Below, one piece after another: positions 6,422-14,532 of a DNA stretch of 64,000 nucleotides. Source of the DNA: Micromonospora sp. RP3T (GTDB lineage Bacteria > Actinomycetota > Actinomycetes > Mycobacteriales > Micromonosporaceae); assembly GCF_003027925.1 (NCBI RefSeq), contig NZ_PYPS01000003.1, positions 1 to 64,000 of the forward strand. Reading direction: 5' to 3'. The stretch's first letter is position 1. Each line of letters starts with the position of its first letter. The position numbers were made by a program, and so were the translations under genes. The notes under the pieces were generated by a model, which was not told the DNA's origin, ran no database searches, and saw nothing but the letters and a program-made list of their open reading frames with translations.

Positions 6422-9304
6422 ATGAACGATCAGGGTGACGGCCTGGCCGGTGACCGGGTCGACGCCTCTCATGCCCAAGGCCTACAAATCGGTGAAGGCA
6501 ACACCCAGAACAACACTTTCTACTTTCGCGGGCGCCGTGAGGTGTCGTGGCCGCATCAAGTCGGGGTCGTGCCCCCGCTGGCGGACCGCCGACAGCGGCG
6601 CCAGGCTGACAAGGCGCTGACAGCAGGGGTCGCGGGTGGAACGGTCATGTGTCAGGTCTTGGCCGGGATGGGCGGGGTCGGCAAAACCCAAGTAGCCGCG
6701 AACTTCGCCCACCAACTGCAACGCGATCGCGATATCGACCTGCTGGTTTGGGTAGCGGCGACCTCGCGCTCCAGTGTTGTCATCAGCTACGCCCAGGCCG
6801 CCGCTGAGATCACCAGCTTCGAGGACAGCGACCCCGAGCAGGCAGCTGCCCGTTTGCTGGCCTGGCTGGCCAGCACCGACAAGCGGTGGTTGATCGTTCT
6901 GGACGACCTCGCCGACCCAGCCGATATGCGTGGTCTGTGGCCGCCGGCCGCCGCCACTGGCAGCACGGTGGTCACTAGCCGCCGGCGCGACGCCGCGCTC
7001 CTTAACGGCCGCAACCTAATTGAGGTGGATCCGTTCACCTGCGACGAGGCGCTGGCCTACCTCGAAGGAAAACTGGGCGATGCGGCGCACCGGCTCGATG
7101 AAGCCGCGCAACTAGTCGAGGATCTCGGCTGGCTGCCCCTGGCACTGGCGCAGGCCGTCACCTACATACTGGACCAGGATCTAACCTGCGCCCGCTACCG
7201 ACAGAGGCTAGCCGGACGCCGGCTAGCCACACTGCACCCCCACCTCCTACCGGACGATCAAGCCAGATCGGTCGCCGACACATGGCGACTCTCAGTCGAT
7301 TTAGCCGGCGCCGCCACCGGCGGCACCGCCCGAATCCTGCTACAGATCGCCTCCATGCTCGACCCTAACGGCATCCCACTCAACCTGTTCGACACGCCGG
7401 CGGTCGCCGCGTATTGCGAGAAGCATCTCGGTCGGCCTGTCGATGCCGACGACACCCACGACGCGATCCGCACACTGCACCGGCTCGGCTTGGCCAGCAT
7501 TACCCAGGACAGCGCCACTCTTTACGTCCACAGCCTGATCCAACGCGCTACCCGAGATCAACTAGCAGCCGACGAGTTCGATCGCACAGTGAGCGCAGCT
7601 GCCGACGGACTGCTTGAGGTTTGGTCGAAGGCTGAGATGACCGGGGGGGCAGGCATTCTTTGCGCGAACGCAGATGCTTTGCATGTGCACGCCGGTCCTC
7701 GGTCGTGGGCGACGGGGGTCTACCGCGTGCTGTTCCGTGTAGGCCTCAGCCTCGATCAGGCAGGGTTGATCGTCTCTGCTGGCAACCACTGGCAGGACTT
7801 GTACGCCATGACCAAACGGCATTTGGGTCCTGACCATCCGGACACCTTTACCGCTCGTAGTCGAGTTGCGGACTGGCAGGGAAGAGCCGGAGATCTGTTG
7901 GGCGCAGTCATGACCTTGGAGATGTTGCTCGCTGATCGGCTACGTGTGGTGGGCCCCGATCACCCCGACACCCTGGCGACCCGCCAACGCATCGCCGAGC
8001 GGCAGGCATTGCGAGGGGATCGGCTGGGTGCGGTAGCGACCTTCGAGGCGCTGCTCGCTGATCGGCTACGTGTGTTAGGTCCCGATCATCCCGACACCCT
8101 GGCTACCCGCCACGAGATTGCCACGTGGCGAGGAGTTCGGGGGGATCAGGAGGGCGCGGTCGCCGCGACGGAAGAACTCCTTGATGCTCGGTTGCGGGCG
8201 TTGGGCCACGACCACCGCGAAACCCTAGCCACTCGCCGCCATCTCGCCGAACGGCGCGCAAAGGCAGGAGACCTGGAGGGCGCGATCGCCGAAGCTCAAC
8301 AACTATTCGCTGATCAAATCCGTCTGTTGGGCCCGGACCACCGTGAAGCCGCAACAACCTGCCACCTCATCGCAGAATGGCGGCTCAAAGCGGACGATGC
8401 GGAGGGCGCAGTCGCAGCGCTTGAGGACTTCCTCGCCGCGCTACTGCAGGCAGTCGGCCGCGATCATCGTGAAACCCTACGAACCCGCCACCGCATCGCT
8501 GAGTGGCGGGGAGAGGCAGGAGACTGGGTGGGCGCAGTCGCCGCGTTCGAGGACTTGCTCGCTGACCGCCTGCGGCTGTCGGGCCCCGATGACTCCGACA
8601 CTCTGGCCACCCGACACCGCATCGCCGAATGGCGGGCCAAGGCAGGCGATGCGGTTGGCGCGGTCACGGCTTTGGAAGAGTTGCTCGCCGATCAGCAACG
8701 TGCGTTGGACCCCGACCATCCCGACATCCTGCTCACCCACCGCAGTATCGCTGCTTGGCGAGCAGACACGGGTGACTGGGCTGGCGCGGTCGCCGCGTTG
8801 GAGGTCCTTCTTACTGTCCAGTTGCGTGTGTCGGGGCCCGACCGTCGCGACACGTTGGCTGCCCGCGCCTTCCTTGCCGATCGACGAGGCAGGGCAGGGG
8901 ATGTTGAGGGAGCGCTCGCCGCGTTGGAGGAAGTGCTTATTTCCCGGGTGCAGGTATTAGGTCCCTACCATCGCGACACCTTCGCCACCCGCCGCGCCCT
9001 CGCCGGTTGGCGCGGAAGGGCAGGAGACTGGGCCGGCGCAGTCGCCGAAACGGAAGCTCTGCTCGCCGACCAGCTACGTCGGTTGGGCCCCAACCATCGC
9101 GACACCTTTGCCACCCGTGGCGCGCTCGCTGACCGCCGGGGAAGGGCGGGAGACTGGGCCGGCGCAGTCGCCGAAACGGAAGCCCTACTCGCTGATCAAC
9201 TGCGTGTGATCGGCCCCAGGCATCCCGACGCCCTGCGCACTCGTGGTCACCTTGCTAATCGGCGAAGAAGGGCGGGGACCGAGTCGCCGCGCTCATCGCG
9301 ATGA
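6422..9304 (+). CDS. NB-ARC/STAND NTPase with N-terminal amyloid motif and TPR sensor (NLR-like)
   Basis: A 960-residue NLR-like protein. Residues 14-33 (DASHAQGLQIGEGNTQNNTF) match the preceding effector's C-terminus at 14 of 20 positions. Then come Walker A GMGGVGKT (82-89), Walker B LIVLDDL (157-163), a sensor-type TGSTVVTSRRR (179-189), the GLPL-like GWLPLA (236-241) and a winged-helix end with VHSLIQRA (about 375). From residue 468, eleven 42-residue TPR units plus a partial twelfth fill the C-terminus. Known logic of such proteins: TPRs sense a trigger, the NTPase oligomerises, and the exposed motif nucleates the effector. The end looks frameshifted: adding one G near 9273 would read GDRVAALIA, in keeping with the repeats. 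Three TTA codons (7301, 8075, 8957) suggest bldA-dependent translation. Confidence 0.88.
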   Translation: MNDQGDGLAGDRVDASHAQGLQIGEGNTQNNTFYFRGRREVSWPHQVGVVPPLADRRQRRQADKALTAGVAGGTVMCQVLAGMGGVGKTQVAANFAHQLQRDRDIDLLVWVAATSRSSVVISYAQAAAEITSFEDSDPEQAAARLLAWLASTDKRWLIVLDDLADPADMRGLWPPAAATGSTVVTSRRRDAALLNGRNLIEVDPFTCDEALAYLEGKLGDAAHRLDEAAQLVEDLGWLPLALAQAVTYILDQDLTCARYRQRLAGRRLATLHPHLLPDDQARSVADTWRLSVDLAGAATGGTARILLQIASMLDPNGIPLNLFDTPAVAAYCEKHLGRPVDADDTHDAIRTLHRLGLASITQDSATLYVHSLIQRATRDQLAADEFDRTVSAAADGLLEVWSKAEMTGGAGILCANADALHVHAGPRSWATGVYRVLFRVGLSLDQAGLIVSAGNHWQDLYAMTKRHLGPDHPDTFTARSRVADWQGRAGDLLGAVMTLEMLLADRLRVVGPDHPDTLATRQRIAERQALRGDRLGAVATFEALLADRLRVLGPDHPDTLATRHEIATWRGVRGDQEGAVAATEELLDARLRALGHDHRETLATRRHLAERRAKAGDLEGAIAEAQQLFADQIRLLGPDHREAATTCHLIAEWRLKADDAEGAVAALEDFLAALLQAVGRDHRETLRTRHRIAEWRGEAGDWVGAVAAFEDLLADRLRLSGPDDSDTLATRHRIAEWRAKAGDAVGAVTALEELLADQQRALDPDHPDILLTHRSIAAWRADTGDWAGAVAALEVLLTVQLRVSGPDRRDTLAARAFLADRRGRAGDVEGALAALEEVLISRVQVLGPYHRDTFATRRALAGWRGRAGDWAGAVAETEALLADQLRRLGPNHRDTFATRGALADRRGRAGDWAGAVAETEALLADQLRVIGPRHPDALRTRGHLANRRRRAGTESPRSSR
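7823..9280 (+). repeat. Tandem 126-bp repeats encoding TPR units
   Basis: Eleven uninterrupted 126-bp units from 7823 to 9208, plus a partial one, encode the consensus LGPDHPDTLATR...IAEWRGRAGD..GAVAALEELLADQLR. Units 10 and 11 (8957-9208) are nearly identical at DNA level, including GGAGACTGGGCCGGCGCAGT, which marks recent duplication or gene conversion. Such arrays change length easily and may diversify ligand recognition. Confidence 0.9.
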
Positions 9305-9464
9305 GGATTCCGGGCACTGCTCAAGGAAAATTGGCGGAGTCCAAGACTACTCAAACCGCATCAGCCGTGCAGGTCGGCAAAAGCCGCGAACGGCCCTGAC
9401 GTCAGCATGAGCGCACCGCGTCGGGTCGTGGAGGCGCGTTCGGCTGGGAGTGGTCGCGCGCAGA

Positions 9465-9498
9465 GACGGGTCCGGAACGCCCGGGCTCCGGACCCGTC
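9465..9498 (+). terminator. Intrinsic terminator-like hairpin after the NLR operon
   Basis: A perfect 12-bp stem: GACGGGTCCGGA (9465-9476) pairs with TCCGGACCCGTC (9487-9498) across a 10-nt loop. It is followed by AAGAAAGG, without a U-run, as is common in actinomycetes. It closes module A1 just ahead of repeat R2. The stretch 9305-9464 holds no gene I can support. Confidence 0.75.
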
Positions 9499-9516
9499 AA
9501 GAAAGGCTGATCTTCA

Positions 9517-9661
9517 GCCGAGCGGGATAGCGCCGGTAAGGCGCATCCCAGGTTGGGCATCGGTTTGTGTCGATCCCGACACAAACTCATGCCCAAACAC
9601 TCCAGGTCAAGGCCGGTTTCGAGGCCAAAGCCGCCGAGGTGCTCGAACCCCAACAGGCGCT
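9517..9661. repeat. Module-boundary repeat R2
   Basis: Second copy of the R family: GGGATAGCGCC, GGGCATCGGTTTGTGTCGAT and the hairpin GTGTCG-ATCC-CGACAC. Similarity to R1 extends for about 140 bp, to CGAACCCCAAC. It lies between the terminator of module A1 and the start of module A2, so it marks a module junction and may also contain promoter elements for the Crp gene at 9701. Confidence 0.75.
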
Positions 9662-9700
9662 GCCCGTGCCGGTTGAAGCCCTCGGCGATACATTCTGTGC

Positions 9701-10408
9701 ATGCATGACTACGGTGAATGCGGACTCGTCGCACATCTGCCGCAAGACGAGTGGCACCGGGTGCAGGACACCGGAATCCCCGTACGCTTCGAGCCCCGTG
9801 CCGTGCTGCTGCGCCAAGGCGATACCACCCAGCACGTGCACGTGGTCCTGGCTGGCTGCGTAAAGATCGTGCGATCGGAGCGTGACGGTAGCAGCGCGAT
9901 GCTCACGTTGCGTTCCGCTGGCGACGTCGTCGGCGACTTGGCCGCCGTCGACCTGCAACCCCGGTCGGCCACGGTCACCGCCCTCACCACTACGGTGACC
10001 CGGCTGCTGACCGGTCCGCAATTTCGGCGCTTTCTGACCCGGCCTGCGTTCGCTGCCGGCTTCGCTACCTACACGGTGAGCCGATTGCGCAGCTCGGACG
10101 CCCAGCGTTCAGCGCTGGCCGTGTTGCCCGTGCGGGAGCGGCTGGCGCGGGCGCTGCTCCAGCTCGAAAGGGAGAGCCGGCGGGCTGACGGGCAGCCCGT
10201 GATCCGGCTGTCGCAGGCGGAGATCGCCGAACTGGTCGGCGCTTCGCGTAACGCGGTCGTCGCCGAGCTGACCGCCCTGCGCCAGGCCGGCATTGTTGTA
10301 ACCGGACGGCGTGAAGTCACCATCGTGGAACCGGCAGCACTGAGCGGCCGGTCACACGGTTTCCGCCCAGAACTGGGCAGAGAGCCGCGCACTTCAGGCC
10401 GACGCTGA
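9701..10408 (+). CDS. Crp/Fnr-family transcriptional regulator
   Basis: A 235-residue regulator. An N-terminal cyclic-nucleotide-binding beta-barrel (about residues 12-115; RAVLLRQGD, HVVLAGCVKI, GDVVGDLAAV) precedes a dimerisation helix and a C-terminal winged helix-turn-helix (LSQAEIAELVGASRNAVVAE, about 167-186). It is the first gene of module A2, 29 bp before a nucleotide cyclase gene, which suggests that it senses the cyclase product or feeds back on the operon. Ligand and operator are not evident. ATG 9701 lacks a clear ribosome site, so the mRNA may be leaderless. Confidence 0.9.
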   Translation: MHDYGECGLVAHLPQDEWHRVQDTGIPVRFEPRAVLLRQGDTTQHVHVVLAGCVKIVRSERDGSSAMLTLRSAGDVVGDLAAVDLQPRSATVTALTTTVTRLLTGPQFRRFLTRPAFAAGFATYTVSRLRSSDAQRSALAVLPVRERLARALLQLERESRRADGQPVIRLSQAEIAELVGASRNAVVAELTALRQAGIVVTGRREVTIVEPAALSGRSHGFRPELGREPRTSGRR

Positions 10409-10437
10409 GGGGGTCCAGTCCTCGAGAAGGGCCTCCC

Positions 10438-11220
10438 GTGGAACACGTTCCGTTCGAAAGATCCGTCGACTTGCCGCCGTACCGCGCGATCCTGGCAGTG
10501 GATGCCAAGGGTTTCACCGCCGAACCAGGCAGCACCCATGAGGCGATCAGCAAGAGCCTGCTGGATCTGGTTGGCGACGCGCTGAACGGCGCCGGCCTGC
10601 ATGCTGAGTGGGAACGCCCAGCGTTCCTCGGCCCGACCGGCGACGGCTTCGCCGTTGGGCTTTCGACACGCGTCCTGCCCTACCTGGTGGACCCGTTTCC
10701 GCGCCTGCTCCAACAGCGCCTCGCCGAGCACAACCGGCAGGCCCGGGCCCGGCTCCAGCTGCGGGTCAGCCTGCACGTCGGGCCGCTGCCAGCCGACCCA
10801 GAGAATCCCCACTGGACTGGCAACGGGGACTCGCGCAACGACACTCACCGCCTGCTTGATTCCGCGCCGGTCAAGGCCGTGCTCGCCGCGGCCAGCCCCC
10901 GCGTGACATTCGTGGCCTGCATCTTCTCCGACCGCGTCTTCGAAGACGTCATTGTCGCTGGGTACGCCGGCATGCAGCCCGATCACTGTCTCCCGGTCAC
11001 GGCGACGGTCGACGGCAAGGCTTTCAGCCGCCAAGCCTGGCTCTACCTTCCGGAGGTTTCTGGAAACCTCCTCGGCGTGCTACCGAGCACGCCGACGTCT
11101 CCGTCGGTAGCCGCGAGGCCAGCACAGCCCAAGATTTCCGGTCCGCGTGTGAAGCGGAACGACGGTCAGGTCGCCACCACGGTCGAGAGCATGACCCAGC
11201 ACCGGGGTGGTGACCGATGA
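10438..11220 (+). CDS. Class III nucleotide cyclase-like protein (Pycsar-type cyclase candidate)
   Basis: A 260-residue protein with a cyclase homology domain. The first metal-binding motif is AILAVDAKGFT (D22), the second GPTGDGFAVGL (D69). The strand LRVSLHVGPL follows, then NDTHRLLD with N134 and R138 where class III cyclases keep their transition-state Asn and Arg. All core catalytic positions I can place are present, so activity is likely; base specificity (A, G, C or U) cannot be read by eye. In Pycsar defence a cCMP- or cUMP-forming cyclase activates a membrane or TIR effector, and a PycTM-like gene closes this operon. The C-terminal tail (NDGQVATTVESMTQ) echoes the next protein's N-terminus. 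GTG start with GAAGG at 10426-10430. Confidence 0.75.
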   Translation: MEHVPFERSVDLPPYRAILAVDAKGFTAEPGSTHEAISKSLLDLVGDALNGAGLHAEWERPAFLGPTGDGFAVGLSTRVLPYLVDPFPRLLQQRLAEHNRQARARLQLRVSLHVGPLPADPENPHWTGNGDSRNDTHRLLDSAPVKAVLAAASPRVTFVACIFSDRVFEDVIVAGYAGMQPDHCLPVTATVDGKAFSRQAWLYLPEVSGNLLGVLPSTPTSPSVAARPAQPKISGPRVKRNDGQVATTVESMTQHRGGDR

Positions 11221-13265
11221 CGACCGATCCGATGGAGCCCGCGGCCTCGGACATCAACGACTCCTACGCTGACGACTCTTACGCCGACGACATCGACGAG
11301 GGCCCTTACGTTGAGGAGAACAGCGGCCAAGTCGCCTCCAGAGTCGGCCGCGACATGGTGCAGAACGTCCACAACTGGCTCGGGCGCTACCAGGCTGCCC
11401 GAGAACTCTCCGACGACTTTGTGCACCAGACGATCTCGACCTTCGTGAAGCGCATCTACGGCCCGGGCGGGCTGTCCAGAGAGGCGGCGGCCGGAATCCT
11501 GCGGGAGCGGCGGCACGTCCTGCTGGTGGCCGATCCTGGGTCTGGACGGCGAACCGCCGCAGTGGGATTGCTCGGCGGCGTTTCTTTGCCGCGGCGGGAA
11601 ATCCCGATCAACGACGACGAGCAGCGGCTCCTGCCCGTTGACGAAGTGCCGTGGTCGTCGTATGACCGCTCGGCCTACCTACTCACGGTGCCGCCCGGAA
11701 GCCGGAACGGACGTTTGCGGGAGCTGCTCAGCGCCTATCGAGAGGCCGTGGACAAGCGGGACTCGTACCTCGTTGTCCTGGTCGATCACAAGGGCCTCGA
11801 ACGGCCCGAGGACGTTCCTGGCTTCACCGTCCTCACCGTCACCGCTCCCGCACCCGACGAACTGCTGAGCCGGCTCCTGCACGACCAGCGTGCCCAGCTG
11901 GACGTGGACACGCTGCTCAAGACACCACCGCTGCCGGCGATGCTCGAGGGCGCTACCCCAGCCCAGATCGCAAGGCTGTCCCGACGCATCATGGCCGCTG
12001 CGGCTGACCCGCAGGAATCGCCGGCTGAGATCGCCCACCGAGCGGTCCAGGCCTACCAGAACTGGGACGATGAACTGGTCACCTGGTTCGAGACCCACCC
12101 GGATCCGCGGACCCGGCTCTTCCTCATCACCCTGGCCTTCCTGCAGGGAGGACAAGCCACCAACGTTCTCCACGCCATGGAGAAGCTCGCCAAGAAGCTG
12201 GAGGAACCGGCGAACGTCTGCGGCGGCATCGGCGCCCCAGGGATCCGCCAGCTCGCCAAAAACGTCAACGCCCGAATCGACGACGAGCATCGGATCTTCT
12301 TCACCCTGCCGTCCTACGACGTCGCGATCCTGCGCTACGTGCACGGCGACCAGTCCAAGGCATTCCGAACGAACCTCTGGAGCTGGGCGTCCGACCTACC
12401 GATACGCCGCGGCGGTGCCCCGAACGCTCGCATCGCGGAACAGGTGGCCTCGGCCATGCTCGCCCTGACCCTGTCGCTTCCCGGCGCCGACGCCCCCGAA
12501 GTGCGCACGCTAATCGGGCGGTGGTGGGATTACCAGACTCTGAGGCCGCTGGTCGTCGAACTGATGACGGCAGTAGCGATGAGCCCCGAAGCCGGGGCGG
12601 CGATGCGCCGCCGGCTCAACCAGTGGGCCGGCCAATCGGGAAGCGTCCCGCTACTCTCCGCGGTCGCCGAGGTCTGCGGCGGCACCCTGGCAGACGCGTA
12701 TCCGCAGGCGGTGCTGACCCGGCTGAACAACCTGGCCGCGCGGGGGATCGATGTCGTCACGGGCGAGGTTGTGAAGGCCGTGCGATCGCTTTGGAACCGA
12801 CCGCAGCACCGGCAGGCGACGCTCCGCCAGGTCGTCGACTGGGCGGCCGCGCAGGACCAACGACATCACGCGGGACTGCGCGCCCTGGCAGCAATCTCAA
12901 AAACCTCGGACCAGGCCGAATTCCTCCTCAGCGAGCTGGCAGGCGACACGGAGCGGCAGACCCGACTGGTACACGCCCTATCGCTCCTGTTCACCGACCA
13001 AGGGCCGCAGGGCGAAATCCGTGAAGCGCTCTTCCGCTGGCTGACCGCGGCGACCGAGCAACCCCTCTACGAAGGCCTGATCACCGAGCTGATGGTCTCC
13101 GCCGGCGGGACTGGTCAAGGCGCCAGCAGCCGTTTTGCCCGGATGTCCGACCTGCTATACGACTGGCAGCCGACCGCCCGCGACGCCCAGGCGCCGGCTG
13201 CCAGGGACCTACGTGACCGGCTCAACGAGCGGTTCCACCGAGCGAACCCGCTGGGCGCCGCATGA
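11217..13265 (+). CDS. Large helical protein with degenerate P-loop, operon partner of the cyclase
   Basis: A 682-residue protein overlapping the cyclase stop by 4 bp (ATGA). After an acidic start, residues 34-54 carry ENSGQVASRVGRDMVQNVHN, similar to the cyclase tail. Residues 105-113 (ADPGSGRRT) resemble a Walker A loop in which the usual Lys is Arg, and YLVVLVDHKGL (184-194) resembles Walker B. The remaining ~470 residues are helical and repeat-like (HEAT/TPR-like by eye) with no named family recognised. A scaffold or sensor of the STAND type is plausible; loss of the P-loop Lys could mean nucleotide binding without hydrolysis. Canonical two-gene Pycsar loci lack such a gene. Confidence 0.6.
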   Translation: MTTDPMEPAASDINDSYADDSYADDIDEGPYVEENSGQVASRVGRDMVQNVHNWLGRYQAARELSDDFVHQTISTFVKRIYGPGGLSREAAAGILRERRHVLLVADPGSGRRTAAVGLLGGVSLPRREIPINDDEQRLLPVDEVPWSSYDRSAYLLTVPPGSRNGRLRELLSAYREAVDKRDSYLVVLVDHKGLERPEDVPGFTVLTVTAPAPDELLSRLLHDQRAQLDVDTLLKTPPLPAMLEGATPAQIARLSRRIMAAAADPQESPAEIAHRAVQAYQNWDDELVTWFETHPDPRTRLFLITLAFLQGGQATNVLHAMEKLAKKLEEPANVCGGIGAPGIRQLAKNVNARIDDEHRIFFTLPSYDVAILRYVHGDQSKAFRTNLWSWASDLPIRRGGAPNARIAEQVASAMLALTLSLPGADAPEVRTLIGRWWDYQTLRPLVVELMTAVAMSPEAGAAMRRRLNQWAGQSGSVPLLSAVAEVCGGTLADAYPQAVLTRLNNLAARGIDVVTGEVVKAVRSLWNRPQHRQATLRQVVDWAAAQDQRHHAGLRALAAISKTSDQAEFLLSELAGDTERQTRLVHALSLLFTDQGPQGEIREALFRWLTAATEQPLYEGLITELMVSAGGTGQGASSRFARMSDLLYDWQPTARDAQAPAARDLRDRLNERFHRANPLGAA

Positions 13266-13936
13266 GTGAGTTCTGGCGTCACTACCTATCGCGACTCTGG
13301 GCCAGACCCAAAGAGCACTCCCAGTCGGTCACCTTCACCGCCGAGCTGCGCAGCCGCCACCCGTACATCGCATTCGACGCGACCCTCCGGCTCTGGCGGC
13401 AGGACAACGACGAAGCCGCAACCTGGACGACGCGGCAAAGGATCACAGAGTGGGCCGACCAGGTGACAGCCAAATACTGCGTCACCCAGGCCGGCAACGC
13501 CGAAAACGAGATCAACACCCGGAACCCCTACGGTGCCCGCATCCAACTGACAGTCAGCCCGCAAGCGCGCATCGCCGCAGAAGCTATCCTGAAAATCGCA
13601 CGGGAGACCGCCCTCGAACGCCTGAAGCAGCGGGCCGAGTTGGAGCGGATCCATCACCTAAGAGAGAACATCTACTCCCGCCCCGACGTCGCCCGCAGCT
13701 ACTGGCTCTACCACCATCCCGACCGTCCGGACGAGCTACTCACCATCAGATTCGAAGAAATCGCCGAAAAGTTTGGGGACGTTGGCGAGTCCCGGTCCCT
13801 GGTGATAGCCAAGGTAATCGACGAATTCCTCGGGCAGATTGGAGAGGGTGAACGCCGATATCTTCTCACGCAGCTGGGGCAAGTCTTCTCCTCATACAAC
13901 CGCCCTGACCTGGCGGAACGGTTAGAGGTCCCATGA
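13262..13936 (+). CDS. Uncharacterised 224-aa protein of the cyclase operon
   Basis: I do not recognise this family. It overlaps the previous stop by 4 bp and the next start by 4 bp, so it is translationally coupled within module A2. The N-terminal half looks beta-rich (SVTFTAELRSRHPYIAFDAT) and may bind a partner. It is followed by a charged helix, possibly coiled coil, around residues 105-145 (LKIARETALERLKQRAELER), and a mixed C-terminal part. There is no signal peptide, membrane segment or catalytic motif. A TTA codon (Leu near the end) is present. It may be an adaptor between the P-loop protein and the membrane effector. Confidence 0.7.
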   Translation: MSEFWRHYLSRLWARPKEHSQSVTFTAELRSRHPYIAFDATLRLWRQDNDEAATWTTRQRITEWADQVTAKYCVTQAGNAENEINTRNPYGARIQLTVSPQARIAAEAILKIARETALERLKQRAELERIHHLRENIYSRPDVARSYWLYHHPDRPDELLTIRFEEIAEKFGDVGESRSLVIAKVIDEFLGQIGEGERRYLLTQLGQVFSSYNRPDLAERLEVP

Positions 13937-14385
13937 CGGAAGCGGAACGAGCCGTCCTGCAACAGGCCAACGAGATGATCCGCTTCGCCGATGTGAAGGC
14001 AGCCGCCGTCCTGGCAGCCGCCGGGGTACTGGCGGGGCAGTTGCCGTCGGAGCACCGCTCCTGGGCCAAAGGCGTCCTGCTCGTCGCCAGCGTCTGTATC
14101 GCGCTCAGCGCGCTACTGGCGCTCTATACGCTGGCACCGCGGCGGGCGACGACCGCATGGTCACTGCACTACTTCGACCACGTCGCCCGTCGGTACGGCG
14201 ACGATCGGAAAGCCTTCATCGACGCCTGGACGGAGCAGGCGGCCGACGAGGACGCGTTCAAACGAGAGATCATCGGACAGATCTGGGCGGCGAACATGGT
14301 CGCGCACCGCAAGTTCACCCAAATCACGTGGTCAATCCGCATCCTAGTGGTCGGCGTCGTGGCCTTGGTGGCTGTCGTCTTGTGA
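13933..14385 (+). CDS. PycTM-like membrane effector of a Pycsar-type system
   Basis: A 150-residue membrane protein resembling Pycsar effector TM (PycTM) proteins. It opens with a helix ending IRFADVKAAAVLAAAGVLAG (residues 17-36, first membrane segment). A second segment lies at 47-67, a cytoplasmic part with LHYFDHVARRYGDDRKAFID at 78-97, and a third at about 135-150. The family pattern 'FAD.KA..LL...G' and the 'YF.H.A' block are both visible. In the known system, cyclic CMP or UMP binding makes the effector damage the inner membrane and kill the infected cell. Last gene of the operon, with a 4-bp start overlap, followed by a strong terminator. Confidence 0.78.
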   Translation: MTEAERAVLQQANEMIRFADVKAAAVLAAAGVLAGQLPSEHRSWAKGVLLVASVCIALSALLALYTLAPRRATTAWSLHYFDHVARRYGDDRKAFIDAWTEQAADEDAFKREIIGQIWAANMVAHRKFTQITWSIRILVVGVVALVAVVL

Positions 14386-14480
14386 TGCACGGGGGCGATG
14401 CGTGCGGCAGCTATCCAGAGGTCGCCGAGCAGCTTGCGTTGTAGCCGTCTACGAGGGTGTCCGTGATGGAGCTCCTGGAA

Positions 14481-14515
14481 CTGGTAGGGCCCGGTGGTAG
14501 CCTGGGCCCTACCAG
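14481..14515 (+). terminator. Intrinsic terminator-like hairpin after the cyclase operon
   Basis: A perfect 12-bp stem: CTGGTAGGGCCC (14481-14492) pairs with GGGCCCTACCAG (14504-14515) across an 11-nt loop. It lies about 95 bp after the effector stop and directly before repeat R3, the same layout as at the end of module A1. Confidence 0.75.
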
Positions 14516-14532
14516 GCCCACAGGCCGATAAT

